From JBILCM01 sp044353165 (GTDB lineage Bacteria > Bacillota > Bacilli > Paenibacillales > YIM-B00363), in assembly GCA_044353165.1 (NCBI GenBank), contig JBILCM010000002.1:1-64000 (forward strand): a stretch of DNA of 64,000 bases, written 5' to 3'. The notes under the pieces were generated by a model. It saw only the letters and a list, made by a program, of their open reading frames with translations, did not search any database and was not told where the DNA came from. Shown piece by piece: positions 52,654 to 61,778 of this stretch. A program made the translations under genes and the position numbers. The stretch's first letter is position 1, and every line of letters begins with the position of its first letter.

Positions 52654-53547
52654 TCAACTATGTTCGAATGTCAGCATCAATTGTTCTATGAAAGCCGCTT
52701 CTTCAGACGTCGCCTCTACAAGAGGTAATCGAACTCCACCGCAATCCATTCCGTTCGCTTTCAAAGCATATTTGATCGGGACAGGATTGGGGACACGGTG
52801 GGGGCAATAAAACAAACCGTTAAAAATAGGTGTTAACCTGGCATGCAATTGAGCAGCTTGTTGAACTTGCCCATTCAAATAGGCATGAATCATCTGCTTC
52901 ATGATCTTGCCCACGATGTGACTCGCCACACTAATAATTCCGTGTCCACCTATGCTCAACACTGGAAGCGTTAAATTGTCATCTCCGCTGTAAAGTCGGA
53001 ACCCAGGTGGCGCCTTAGCAATAATTTGTGACATTTGTTCTAGGTCACCGCTTGATTCTTTTACAGCAACGATATGAGGGTGATTCGCCAGACGGAGAAT
53101 CGTCTCTGGTAAAATGTTTATACCTGTGCGTGAAGGAATGTTATAAATTACAATTGGCAATGAAACTTGATCAGCAACAGAAACAAAATGTCTGTATAAA
53201 CCTTCTTGCGAAGTTCGATTGTAATAAGGAGCAACGAGCATAATCCCATCGACACCCAATTTCTCCGCTTCCTTAGAGAGATGGATAGAATGTAAGGTAT
53301 CATTCGAACCAGTGCCCGCGATTATTTTGGCGCGTCCTCCCGTCTTGCGAACGACAAACTCAAACAACTGTAATTTTTCATCATCTGTAAGGGTCGGTGA
53401 CTCTCCTGTCGTGCCTGCAACAACTAACCCATCATTGTGCTGTTGTTCAACGAGATGCTCAATCAAATGTGCTGTCTGATTCCAATCGATGCTCAATTGA
53501 TGATCGAAGGGAGTGACCATTGCAGAAATCAATCTTCCGAAATCCAC
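52654..53547 (-). CDS. dapA: 4-hydroxy-tetrahydrodipicolinate synthase
   Basis: 297 residues, TIM barrel: GTTGESPTLTDDE (Thr pair), Tyr in IYNIPSRTGIN, Schiff-base Lys in VAVKESSGDL. It condenses aspartate semialdehyde and pyruvate, feeding lysine, diaminopimelate and, with DpaAB, dipicolinate in spores. GTG start with GGGAGG upstream. It follows asd by 20 bp; dapG, which stands between them in B. subtilis, is absent. Confidence 0.95.
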   Translation of the reverse strand: MDFGRLISAMVTPFDHQLSIDWNQTAHLIEHLVEQQHNDGLVVAGTTGESPTLTDDEKLQLFEFVVRKTGGRAKIIAGTGSNDTLHSIHLSKEAEKLGVDGIMLVAPYYNRTSQEGLYRHFVSVADQVSLPIVIYNIPSRTGINILPETILRLANHPHIVAVKESSGDLEQMSQIIAKAPPGFRLYSGDDNLTLPVLSIGGHGIISVASHIVGKIMKQMIHAYLNGQVQQAAQLHARLTPIFNGLFYCPHRVPNPVPIKYALKANGMDCGGVRLPLVEATSEEAAFIEQLMLTFEHS

Positions 53548-53567
53548 TTGCCGTTCCTCCCATTCTT

Positions 53568-54611
53568 TTACTTGTCTTGGCTCTTCGCAATATGTTCAGC
53601 AATCTGAATTGCATTCCACGCTGCGCCTTTCAATAAGTTGTCTGAAACAACCCACATATTTAAAGCCTTTGACTCAGATAAATCTCTGCGTACACGACCA
53701 ACGAATACTTCTAATTTGCCAGTTGCATGTGTGGCTAATGGATAAAGTTGACTTGACGGATCATCTTGCAACTGAACTCCAGGGGCTTGGGCTAACAACG
53801 TACGAACCTCTTCAAGATCAAAATCGTGCATAAACTCTACATAAATGGACTCAGAGTGACCATTAAGAACAGGAATACGCACGCATGTTGCCGTAACATC
53901 AATGCTTTCGTCACTCATAATTTTCTTGGTTTCGCGCACCATCTTCATTTCCTCAAGTGTAAACCCATTTTCTTGAAACTTATCAATTTGAGGGATTGCG
54001 TTAAATGCAATCTGATGTTTGGCGGGTAACGAAGAAACCGGCAATATGTCAGGCTTGATGTCCTCGTGGTCGATGAAGGCTCTTGTTTGACGGATTGTCT
54101 CTTCCACAGCACGCGCACCCGCGCCGGAAACCGCTTGGTAAGTGGAGACGATAATTTTCTTGATCCCGTACCGATCATGCAAAGGTTTTAAAGCTACAAC
54201 CATCTGAATCGTAGAGCAATTGGGATTGGCAATAACACCTTTATGCTCAGCAATGTGGTGAGGATTAACCTCAGGAACAACCAAAGGAACCTCAGGGTCC
54301 ATACGGAATGCATTCGTATTATCAATGCATACTGCCCCATGCGCAATAGCGTGAGGAACAAGTGCCTTGCTGACATCGCCCCCTGCACTGAACAAAGCAA
54401 TTTCTACGCCGCGAAAACTGTCAGGTGTAGCTTCTTCTACGGTGTATTCATGATTGCGAAAACTTATTTTTGTGCCTGCCGAACGCGATGAAGACAATAA
54501 CTTTAATTGAGATATTGGAAAGTTTCGTTCTTCAAGAAGCTGCAAAATTTGTTCCCCTACCGCGCCCGTTGCTCCGACGACAGCAACATAAAAATGTTTC
54601 GTTTCAGCCAT
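53568..54611 (-). CDS. asd: aspartate-semialdehyde dehydrogenase
   Basis: 347 residues: NADP motif VGATGAVGEQIL, SSRSAGTKISF, catalytic Cys in ANPNCSTIQM, and the His in RIPVLNGHSE. It reduces aspartyl phosphate to the semialdehyde. ATG 54611 follows GGGAGAGAG; a longer frame at 54707 overlaps dpaB and is not used. Confidence 0.95.
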   Translation of the reverse strand: MAETKHFYVAVVGATGAVGEQILQLLEERNFPISQLKLLSSSRSAGTKISFRNHEYTVEEATPDSFRGVEIALFSAGGDVSKALVPHAIAHGAVCIDNTNAFRMDPEVPLVVPEVNPHHIAEHKGVIANPNCSTIQMVVALKPLHDRYGIKKIIVSTYQAVSGAGARAVEETIRQTRAFIDHEDIKPDILPVSSLPAKHQIAFNAIPQIDKFQENGFTLEEMKMVRETKKIMSDESIDVTATCVRIPVLNGHSESIYVEFMHDFDLEEVRTLLAQAPGVQLQDDPSSQLYPLATHATGKLEVFVGRVRRDLSESKALNMWVVSDNLLKGAAWNAIQIAEHIAKSQDK

Positions 54612-54640
54612 TCGAACTCTCTCCCTGTGATGAATCACGA

Positions 54641-55237
54641 CTATGAATGTTGAAAATGTTCGATCAACATCGGTTGCAGCTGTCTGCCCTCTAATGCCGC
54701 CTCGCAAGTTTCCACGACCAAATCCATACGCGCGACAAGTGAATTAGGTTTCTTCATCGGCGCATCTTGCCCATATGGAACAAAATACACATTCTTCGTG
54801 ATCATTAATTTGGCAATATTAAAACTGTTCAATCCTAATCCATCATTCGTTGAAATTGCTAGAACAAGTGGTCTGCAATTGCGCATCTGAGCTTTGGCTG
54901 CCATTAAGACAGCACTTTCCGTCATCGCATTCGCTAATTTACTCATTGTGTTGCCTGTACAAGGAGCAATGGCCATCACGTCTAATAGTTTTGCAGGGCC
55001 CAGTGGCTCAGCATCAACAATTGAGGAAATAATATCATTTCCGGTTATTTCTTTCAACTTTTTTTGCCAATCATCCGCTTTCCCAAATCGCGTGTCTGTG
55101 ATAAGTACACTATTTGAAATAATTGGAATCACTCTGGCGCCAGCATCAACAAATCTTTGGATTTGGGACAGTACTTCTTCCAATGTGCAATGTGAACCCG
55201 TTAATGCATAACCAACCGTTTTCCCGTACCAATTCAT
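54641..55237 (-). CDS. dpaB: dipicolinate synthase subunit B
   Basis: 198 residues of the flavoprotein-like fold: GKTVGYALTGSHCTLEE, VIPIISNSV, APCTGNTMSKLANAMTESAVLMAAK, PLVLAISTNDGLG. With DpaA it converts the DapA product to dipicolinic acid in the mother cell; Ca-dipicolinate gives spores heat resistance. Its ATG overlaps the dpaA stop by 4 bases. Confidence 0.96.
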   Translation of the reverse strand: MNWYGKTVGYALTGSHCTLEEVLSQIQRFVDAGARVIPIISNSVLITDTRFGKADDWQKKLKEITGNDIISSIVDAEPLGPAKLLDVMAIAPCTGNTMSKLANAMTESAVLMAAKAQMRNCRPLVLAISTNDGLGLNSFNIAKLMITKNVYFVPYGQDAPMKKPNSLVARMDLVVETCEAALEGRQLQPMLIEHFQHS

Positions 55238-56133
55238 TCCATCGTCCCCCTTTTCACAACATCTTGCATAATGATTTGACTCACAATAGATGCAAGTATT
55301 CGTCCTGCAGTTTTTGGCGCTACGATTCCGGGTAATCCTGGTGCGAGAATTGCCTTTATCCCGCGTCGCTCTGCAAATCGAAAATCCGTACCTCCGGGTT
55401 TGGAGGCTAAATCAATGATGACAGTTCGCTGCGGCATCGATGCAATAACTTGCGCTGTAATCAATAGGGACGGGACGGTATTAAAAACCAAGTCCGCGTT
55501 ACTGACGAGTGATTGTAAATTGTCGGTGTAGAAAGGATCGAATTTCATCTCATAAGCCCTGGCAAAATGCTCTTCTTTTCGTAATCCCACACGTACGTTA
55601 GCTCCCAATCCTTGCAGCACCCGAGCCATTGTGATCCCAGTTCGGCCAAAACCAAGGACCAGGGCCGTTGAATCGTGAATAGTAATGTCTGTATTTTGGA
55701 TCGCTAGCATCAGCGCGCCTTCCGCGGTTGGAATGGAATTGAAGATAGCCACATCGTCCCGTTCAAATAACTCAACAAGAGAGATATCGTATTTGGAGCA
55801 AATTTTTCGTAGATACGGCTTTGCGAGTCCTGTATAAATTTTAGCGTGTTTTGGCAAATTTTCGATGTGAGATTCCATAATCTTAAGAGCTTTTGATGAA
55901 AATACAGCATCGATATAACCAAAATCATCCGTTCCTACAGCAGGTAGCAACACGACGTCCTGATTTGCCAACACTTCTTCTGTCAATTCAGCGTGAATCG
56001 TACCTTGAATCATATGATTTAAGTGATCAAAACCAATCAAGGTGACCGAAGCATCCAATTGCACCATACGTTGTATCATTTCGAGTTGACGGGCATCTCC
56101 GCCTACAAAAACAATGTGCGAACCGGTAAGCAT
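55234..56133 (-). CDS. dpaA: dipicolinate synthase subunit A
   Basis: 299 residues: an N-terminal substrate domain (GSHIVFVGGDARQLEMIQRM) and a C-terminal Rossmann domain (ALVLGFGRTGITMARVLQGLGANV; VFNTVPSLL; IDLASKPGGTDF). AAAGGAG precedes the ATG. A perfect sigma-K promoter lies at 56173-56201, giving mother-cell expression late in sporulation. Confidence 0.96.
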   Translation of the reverse strand: MLTGSHIVFVGGDARQLEMIQRMVQLDASVTLIGFDHLNHMIQGTIHAELTEEVLANQDVVLLPAVGTDDFGYIDAVFSSKALKIMESHIENLPKHAKIYTGLAKPYLRKICSKYDISLVELFERDDVAIFNSIPTAEGALMLAIQNTDITIHDSTALVLGFGRTGITMARVLQGLGANVRVGLRKEEHFARAYEMKFDPFYTDNLQSLVSNADLVFNTVPSLLITAQVIASMPQRTVIIDLASKPGGTDFRFAERRGIKAILAPGLPGIVAPKTAGRILASIVSQIIMQDVVKRGTME

Positions 56134-56172
56134 AATGATGTGCTCCTTTCGGTTGGCGTTAAAAATATACGA

Positions 56173-56201
56173 TATTGTATGGGTTCTGCCTAAGATTGGT
56201 T
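56173..56201 (-). promoter_or_regulatory. sigma-K promoter of dpaAB
   Basis: On the minus strand, AACC (56198-56201), a 16-bp spacer and CATACAATA (56173-56181). This fits the sigma-K consensus (MACM, 16-17 bp, CATANNNTA) without mismatch, about 40 bases before the dpaA ATG. Confidence 0.78.
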
Positions 56202-56203
56202 AC

Positions 56204-56226
56204 AAAAAAAACGCCATCGGCGTTTG
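56204..56226 (-). terminator. intrinsic terminator after dut
   Basis: AAACGCC pairs with GGCGTTT around ATC, followed by eight T on the minus strand. It isolates the housekeeping dut/mlpA message from the sporulation promoter just downstream. Confidence 0.88.
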
Positions 56227-56251
56227 TAAGTTTTACGTATGAAATCATTGT

Positions 56252-56704
56252 TTACACTCCGGTATGTCCAAACCCACCTGCACCGCGCTTTGTCTCATCA
56301 AGTTCCATCGTTTCTGACAAATCAACAATTGGAACAGTCTGAAACACCATCTGGGCAATGCGCTCCCCTCGTTGAACCACGAATGGCTCCGGTCCTAAGT
56401 TGATCAACAATACTTTAATCTCACCTCGATAATCCGCGTCGATTGTGCCTGGCGTATTTAAAGTAGTAATGCCAAATTTATAAGCCAGTCCACTACGCGG
56501 TCGAATTTGTGCCTCTAGACCTGTCGGCATAGAGAGTGCAAAACCCGTAGGAATTAATTTCCGCTCCCCAGGTTTGAGTGTCACAGGAACGTCCACTGCT
56601 GCGTGGATGTCATAACCGCTGGCACCGATGGACATCTTGACGGGTAGAGGCAAATTTTCCCCGCTAGGAAGTCTTCTGATGTCAACTTGGAATTTTTGTT
56701 GCAT
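56252..56704 (-). CDS. dut: dUTP diphosphatase
   Basis: 150 residues, trimeric dUTPase motifs in order: ASGYDIHAA (1), PRSGLAYKFGI (2), GTIDADYRGEIKVLLIN (3), RIAQMVFQ (4) and RGAGGFGHTG (5). It hydrolyses dUTP to dUMP and keeps uracil out of DNA. It overlaps the end of mlpA by 23 bases in another frame. In B. subtilis the spot between mlpA and dpaA holds ymxH instead. Confidence 0.96.
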   Translation of the reverse strand: MQQKFQVDIRRLPSGENLPLPVKMSIGASGYDIHAAVDVPVTLKPGERKLIPTGFALSMPTGLEAQIRPRSGLAYKFGITTLNTPGTIDADYRGEIKVLLINLGPEPFVVQRGERIAQMVFQTVPIVDLSETMELDETKRGAGGFGHTGV

Positions 56705-57944
56705 ATTGATCCCTCCATTTCAGTAAAGCTTTATCTGAATTGCCGACCATGGCTGTTGCGCAAGGAGATGAGAACACACGTTGGATGAGTTTTTGAATAT
56801 CCTCGTTAGTTACATTTTCAATTCGATGGATTAATTCATCAAGACTGAATTGTCTGCCTTGTATGAGTTCATTCTTACCATTACGTGTCATGCGACTATT
56901 GGTGCTCTCCAAACCAATAATCAAACTGCCTTTCATTTGTTCCTTGCCCCTGCGAAGTTCATCCGCTGTTATGCCATTCATGCGTAATTGTTCGATAATT
57001 TCTTCCGTTAACCGCAACACTTCTGTTGTTTGTTTCGGTGAGGTCCCCAAATATAAAGTAAAGAGACCCCCATCAATGAATGACGTGTGATAGGAGTAAA
57101 TCGAATAAGCCAAACCATGTTTTTCTCGAATTTCTTGAAATAAACGAGAACTCATCCCGCCGCCAACGGCGTTGTTTAATAAAATCATTCCATACAATAA
57201 AGGATCGTCCAAAGAGCATCCAGGCAATGAAATGCAAATATGATTCTGTTCGGTTTTCTTTCTTAAAAACTCATGTCCTGAAAGAAATGTGGGTGCTTCT
57301 GTCGGAGGAGTCACAAAAGTATTATGCACATTACCAAAATGTTGTTCGAACAACTGAATCATCGAATCATCAATATTGCCTGCTACGCTAATCACAATCG
57401 AATCCGTACCATAATGAGCTTGTACATATTCCTGTAAATCGGTCGTCAACATAGCATGTAAGTTCGTTTCCGTACCAAGTATCGGATAACCTAACGGATG
57501 ATGTCCGTATGCAGCACGTGCAATCATATCATGAACTCGATCATCAGGCGTGTCCTCATACATCGAGATTTCTTCAATAATGACTTTCTTCTCTTTGGCA
57601 ATATCTTCTGAAGTGAAACGTGAACAAAAAATCATGTTTGCAAGCGTATCGACCGCGATGGGCACATGCTCGTCTAAAACTTTTGCATAATAACAAGTGT
57701 ATTCCTTCGATGTAAATGCATTCACATTCCCGCCTATACCGTCGAATACATCGGCGATGTCCTTGGCAGTGAATCGATCCGTTCCTTTAAACAGCATATG
57801 CTCAACGAAATGAGAGATCCCATTCTGCTGGGCACTTTCATGTCGAGAACCTGTTTTTACCCAAATGCCGAACGAAACTGAGCGGCATGCTGGCATATGC
57901 TCCAACACAATCCGAACTCCGTTCGAAAGCGTTCTTTTTATCAC
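56682..57944 (-). CDS. mlpA: M16 family zinc peptidase MlpA
   Basis: 420 residues. The inverted zinc motif is in ISHFVEHMLFKGTDRF (HxxEH), with EISMYEDTPDDRVHD downstream giving the third ligand. MlpA of B. subtilis is a processing-peptidase homologue that affects protease gene expression. The GTG at 57944 follows GGGAGGAAA by 4 bases and matches homologues (IKRTLSNG); the longer frame at 57968 precedes that site. Confidence 0.93.
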   Translation of the reverse strand: MIKRTLSNGVRIVLEHMPACRSVSFGIWVKTGSRHESAQQNGISHFVEHMLFKGTDRFTAKDIADVFDGIGGNVNAFTSKEYTCYYAKVLDEHVPIAVDTLANMIFCSRFTSEDIAKEKKVIIEEISMYEDTPDDRVHDMIARAAYGHHPLGYPILGTETNLHAMLTTDLQEYVQAHYGTDSIVISVAGNIDDSMIQLFEQHFGNVHNTFVTPPTEAPTFLSGHEFLRKKTEQNHICISLPGCSLDDPLLYGMILLNNAVGGGMSSRLFQEIREKHGLAYSIYSYHTSFIDGGLFTLYLGTSPKQTTEVLRLTEEIIEQLRMNGITADELRRGKEQMKGSLIIGLESTNSRMTRNGKNELIQGRQFSLDELIHRIENVTNEDIQKLIQRVFSSPCATAMVGNSDKALLKWRDQYATKIPS

Positions 57945-57989
57945 ATGCTTTCCTCCCAAAACATACAACCCGTATGATGTTAGATATTA

Positions 57990-58967
57990 TCAGAAACGCG
58001 ACATGGGCTCAACTGTAATGACACGTTCCGGGGATATGAGGTCACTGACAGTACCAATTGTTAATCCTTTATGTTTTGCTTCGCGTATAATACCGCGCAA
58101 CGCCCCTGTGGCACTTCGGGTTGGATGCATTAATATCAACGATCCTGCTTCTAATCTTGATGCGATCTTTCTAACGACAGTATCCGCTGGCGGTTCTTTC
58201 CAATCCACCGTGTCAAGCGTCCAAAGAACGGTTTGTAAGCCTAAATCATGGGCAACTTTTACTGTGTTTTCATCATAGTCACCTGATGGAGGAGCAAACA
58301 ATCGATTATCTGCCCCGACAATATCTTTGATGAGCTGTTGCGTCTGCTCTAGCTCCACACGTGCTTGCTGATTCGATAAACCACTCATGTTCGCATGCGA
58401 GTAAGCGTGATTTGCACACTCATGACCTTCCGAAGCTATCAATTTCGCTACATCCGGGTGTTCACGCAACCATGAACCCAAGAAAAAGAATGTGGCCTTC
58501 ACATTTTCTTCCCGAAGTATTGCTAACATGGCGGGAATATTTTCTTCCTTCCATGCCACGTTAATCATCAAAGAGATCATCTGTTTCTTTGGGTTACCCT
58601 TGTAAATAGGCACGGCACCAAGATCTTTCAGTTGCACTTGAGGTGAAATTTCACGGTATACGAAAGGGATGGTTGTTTGAGTTTTTTGTTGAACCATCAA
58701 CTTGTATGTTTGATCAATGTCTACTTCACGGCCATTCAACCCAGGGATCGCTTTCCAAATAGGATCGACCCTTGCATTGATAGGTTCAATGCGTTCTCCT
58801 TCAGATTCAATCAGGATGCGTTCATATAATGTGCTTGGATCCAAAGTTGACTTCCACTTCACTGCGGCAACATAGTGGGCAATCGAGCCTGATTGATTAA
58901 TTGCGAGGAATACAACTATAAAAAAAATGAACATAACGATGGTTTGCTTCAAAAATGGTTTCAACAT
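57990..58967 (-). CDS. ylxY: YlxY family polysaccharide deacetylase-like protein
   Basis: 325 residues: an N-terminal membrane anchor (TIVMFIFFIVVFLAI) and a C-terminal NodB domain (ISLMINVAWKEENIPAMLAIL; HECANHAYSHANMSGLSNQQA; FAPPSGDYDENTVKVA; GSLILMHPT). In the usual TFDDG motif the sequence reads MINVAW, so the key Asp pair is altered; the protein may not be a standard deacetylase. ATG 58967 follows AGGAGG. It lies between pnp and mlpA as in B. subtilis. Confidence 0.9.
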   Translation of the reverse strand: MLKPFLKQTIVMFIFFIVVFLAINQSGSIAHYVAAVKWKSTLDPSTLYERILIESEGERIEPINARVDPIWKAIPGLNGREVDIDQTYKLMVQQKTQTTIPFVYREISPQVQLKDLGAVPIYKGNPKKQMISLMINVAWKEENIPAMLAILREENVKATFFFLGSWLREHPDVAKLIASEGHECANHAYSHANMSGLSNQQARVELEQTQQLIKDIVGADNRLFAPPSGDYDENTVKVAHDLGLQTVLWTLDTVDWKEPPADTVVRKIASRLEAGSLILMHPTRSATGALRGIIREAKHKGLTIGTVSDLISPERVITVEPMSRF

Positions 58968-59016
58968 GCACAACCTCCTATCCGCGTAAACAATTGGGAT
59001 AAGATAGAATGTATGC

Positions 59017-59053
59017 AAAAAAAAAAGAGGCAGAACTGTCGTCTGACTCTTTT
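59017..59053 (-). terminator. intrinsic terminator after pnp
   Basis: AAGAGTCAGA pairs with TCTGCCTCTT with one mismatch, followed by a run of ten T on the minus strand. Confidence 0.82.
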
Positions 59054-59077
59054 GATGATTAAAGGGTATCGACAATA

Positions 59078-61204
59078 TTATGAAATCGTTGCTGGATTAG
59101 GTGACCCTTCACCCACTAAAACAGCTTTGCGGGACAGATTCACGCGCCCTTGTTGGTCGATTTCTGTGACTTTCACAGTAATCGAATCCCCAATTGCTAC
59201 GACATCTTCCGTCTTTGCAACTCGTTCGGTAGAAAGTTGTGAAATGTGCACTAGCCCTTCCTTACCTGGCAAAATTTCAACAAAAGCACCAAATTTTTCA
59301 ACGCGTTTCACCTTGCCAAGATAAATCTCGCCAACAATCACTTCCCGAACAATGCCTTCAATAATGGCTTTGGCTTTTTCATTAGCATCTGCATTCGGTG
59401 AAGCAATAAATACGCGACCATCTTGTTCAATATCAATCTTGACTCCTGTTTCTTCGATGATCTTATTAATTATCTTACCACCTGCGCCAATTACATCTCG
59501 AATTTTGTCTGGACTGATATTCATGACAGTGATTTTAGGTGCATATTGGGAAAGTTGTCCTCGTGGATGGGATATCGTTCTCATCATTTTGTCTAGAATG
59601 AACAACCGACCTTCTTTTGCTTGTGCCAGAGCCTCTTGTAAAATACTCCGATCGATCCCGTCAATCTTAATGTCCATCTGAATGGCAGTTACACCTTCTG
59701 CTGTCCCTGCCACTTTAAAATCCATATCGCCCAGGTGGTCTTCCATTCCCTGAATATCTGTGAGCACCGTATATTGATCGCCATTCTTAATTAAACCCAT
59801 AGCGATCCCCGCGACTGGCGCTTTAATAGGCACCCCTGCATCCATCAAAGCCATTGTGCTTGCACAAATACTCGCTTGTGAGGTCGAACCGTTAGATTCC
59901 AACACTTCGGAGACGAGACGGATGGTATATGGGAACGTCTCTTCCGAGGGGATTACTTTGGATAATGCACGTTCACCCAAAGCGCCATGACCGATTTCAC
60001 GACGACCCGGAGGACGAAGCGGCCTAGCTTCACCTACAGAGAATGGCGGGAAATTGTAGTGATGCATGAATCGTTTGGAATCCTCCGCATCCAAGCCGTC
60101 AAGAATTTGTTCATCACCTAGGGCACCCAATGTGCAAATACTTAAAGCCTGTGTTTGACCGCGTGTGAACAACCCAGATCCATGCGTACGGGGAAGAATT
60201 GAAATATCGCAATCAATCGGACGAATTTCATTTACTTTCCGACCGTCAGGACGAACTTTGTCGTTCGTGATTAAACGACGAACTTCCTCTTTCACAATAT
60301 CATAAAGCACTTCATCGACATCCTTGAGCTTGTCCGGAGCATCCGCATACGCCACTGCAAAATAGGATTTCGTTTCGGCATTGATTGCATCAATCGCAAC
60401 ACTGCGCTCATGCTTTTCTGGAATTTTGACAGCTTGAATCAAACGTTGAGTTGCGTAATCTCTAACACGAGAATTGATGTCAGAATCCACTTGATGCAAT
60501 TTTACTTCCATCTTGGGGTTACCAGCCATCGCAACGAATTGTTCCTGTAATTCTACGATCTTCTGAATTTCTTGATGCCCGAACATAATGGCTTCAAGCA
60601 TAATTTCTTCGGGCACTTCGTTCGCTTCCGCTTCAACCATCATAATAGCATCTTTCGTGCCGGCAACAACAAGATAAACATCGGATTTTAATTCCTGTTC
60701 TGGTGTTGGGTTAATGATGAATTGACCATCAATTCGACCGACGATCACACCTCCGATTGGTCCATTGAACGGCACATTAGAAATACTCAATGCTGCTGAT
60801 GTGCCGATCATAGCTGCAATTTCCGGTGAGTTGTTTTGGTCTGCACTCATGACAAGGGCAACAATCTGAACATCATTGCGAAATCCTTCTGGAAATAAAG
60901 GACGAATCGGGCGGTCCGTTAGCCGACTAGCCAGAATTGCTTTCTCGCTTGGTCGTCCTTCCCGCTTAATAAATCCACCGGGAATTTTGCCGACAGCATA
61001 CAACCGTTCTTCGTAATTAACTGTCAATGGAAAAAAATCAAGATCTTTCGGATCGGAAGAAGCCGTCACAGTGCACAATACAACTGTGTCACCATAACGG
61101 ACAAGAACGGCTCCGTTCGCTTGTTTCGCTAAACGCCCTGTTTCTAAAGTGAGCGGACGTCCAGCTAGATTCATCTGTACCTGCTTTACTGCTCCGGAAT
61201 CCAT
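59078..61204 (-). CDS. pnp: polyribonucleotide nucleotidyltransferase (PNPase)
   Basis: 708 residues: two RNase PH domains (KREGRPSEKAILASRLTDRPIRPLF; HNYNFPPFSVGEARPLRPPGRREIGHGAL), a KH domain (IRDVIGAGGKIINKIIEETG) and an S1 domain (GKVKRVEKFGAFVEILPGKEGLVHIS). It degrades RNA 3'-5' by phosphorolysis. GGAGG lies 6 bases before the ATG. It lies downstream of rpsO, with a terminator between. Confidence 0.97.
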   Translation of the reverse strand: MDSGAVKQVQMNLAGRPLTLETGRLAKQANGAVLVRYGDTVVLCTVTASSDPKDLDFFPLTVNYEERLYAVGKIPGGFIKREGRPSEKAILASRLTDRPIRPLFPEGFRNDVQIVALVMSADQNNSPEIAAMIGTSAALSISNVPFNGPIGGVIVGRIDGQFIINPTPEQELKSDVYLVVAGTKDAIMMVEAEANEVPEEIMLEAIMFGHQEIQKIVELQEQFVAMAGNPKMEVKLHQVDSDINSRVRDYATQRLIQAVKIPEKHERSVAIDAINAETKSYFAVAYADAPDKLKDVDEVLYDIVKEEVRRLITNDKVRPDGRKVNEIRPIDCDISILPRTHGSGLFTRGQTQALSICTLGALGDEQILDGLDAEDSKRFMHHYNFPPFSVGEARPLRPPGRREIGHGALGERALSKVIPSEETFPYTIRLVSEVLESNGSTSQASICASTMALMDAGVPIKAPVAGIAMGLIKNGDQYTVLTDIQGMEDHLGDMDFKVAGTAEGVTAIQMDIKIDGIDRSILQEALAQAKEGRLFILDKMMRTISHPRGQLSQYAPKITVMNISPDKIRDVIGAGGKIINKIIEETGVKIDIEQDGRVFIASPNADANEKAKAIIEGIVREVIVGEIYLGKVKRVEKFGAFVEILPGKEGLVHISQLSTERVAKTEDVVAIGDSITVKVTEIDQQGRVNLSRKAVLVGEGSPNPATIS

Positions 61205-61292
61205 AGAAAGCCTCCTTCAATTCAATATTTGACATATTCTGCATTCATTCTATTATTTCCTTCTTTAGTGAAATCATTTCGCATGTAACAAA

Positions 61293-61360
61293 AGAAAAAA
61301 CAACCCCAAAGCCAAAATCCGAAGTCGACGGACTGCGGATGCTTAGGCAGTTGGGGTTGC
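61293..61360 (-). terminator. intrinsic terminator after rpsO
   Basis: CAACCCCAA pairs with TTGGGGTTG around an inner ATCCG/CGGAT stem, followed by TTTTTT on the minus strand. Some read-through into pnp is likely. Confidence 0.88.
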
Positions 61361-61390
61361 TTCCAATTTTGCTTTGGATGCTCTTGAAGA

Positions 61391-61660
61391 TTATCTTCGT
61401 AAGCCAAGCTTTTCAATCAAAGCACTGTACCGATTCACATCTTTGTTTTTGAGGTAAGTAAGCAATTTTCTACGTTGTCCGACCATCTTGAGTAGACCGC
61501 GTCGGGAATGGTGGTCCTTCTTGTGTTCCCGCAAATGTGCTGTCAAACTATTGATGTTCTCGGTGAGGATTGCAATCTGTACTTCAGAAGAACCTGTGTC
61601 ACTCTCATGCGTCTTGTGTTCTTGAATCAATTGCTGTTTGCGTTCTTGTGTTAATGCCAT
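61391..61660 (-). CDS. rpsO: 30S ribosomal protein S15
   Basis: 89 residues: QERKQQLIQEHKTHESDTGSSE, LTAHLREHKKDHHSRRGLLKMVGQRRKLLTYLK. It binds 16S rRNA early in 30S assembly. Strong promoter at 61779-61807 and a structured leader at 61702-61733, fitting S15 autocontrol. Confidence 0.97.
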   Translation of the reverse strand: MALTQERKQQLIQEHKTHESDTGSSEVQIAILTENINSLTAHLREHKKDHHSRRGLLKMVGQRRKLLTYLKNKDVNRYSALIEKLGLRR

Positions 61661-61701
61661 CCTTCCGTCACCTCCTTGTTTGATTACCAGTACCCTAGCA
61701 T

Positions 61702-61733
61702 ACCGTTGGTGAATCGGTTCGCCAAGCTACGGT
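61702..61733 (-). ncRNA. rpsO leader, candidate S15-binding structure
   Basis: The minus-strand leader folds as ACCG / TTGG-c-GAA hairpin TTC-a-CCAA / CGGT, a stacked stem with an internal loop, about 40 nt before the start. Firmicute rpsO leaders contain a known S15-binding site; this match is by position and shape, not by a covariance search. Confidence 0.5.
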
Positions 61734-61778
61734 TCCTATGTGACCTCACAAAAAATAAGTAATGAAGTCAACTTTAAG

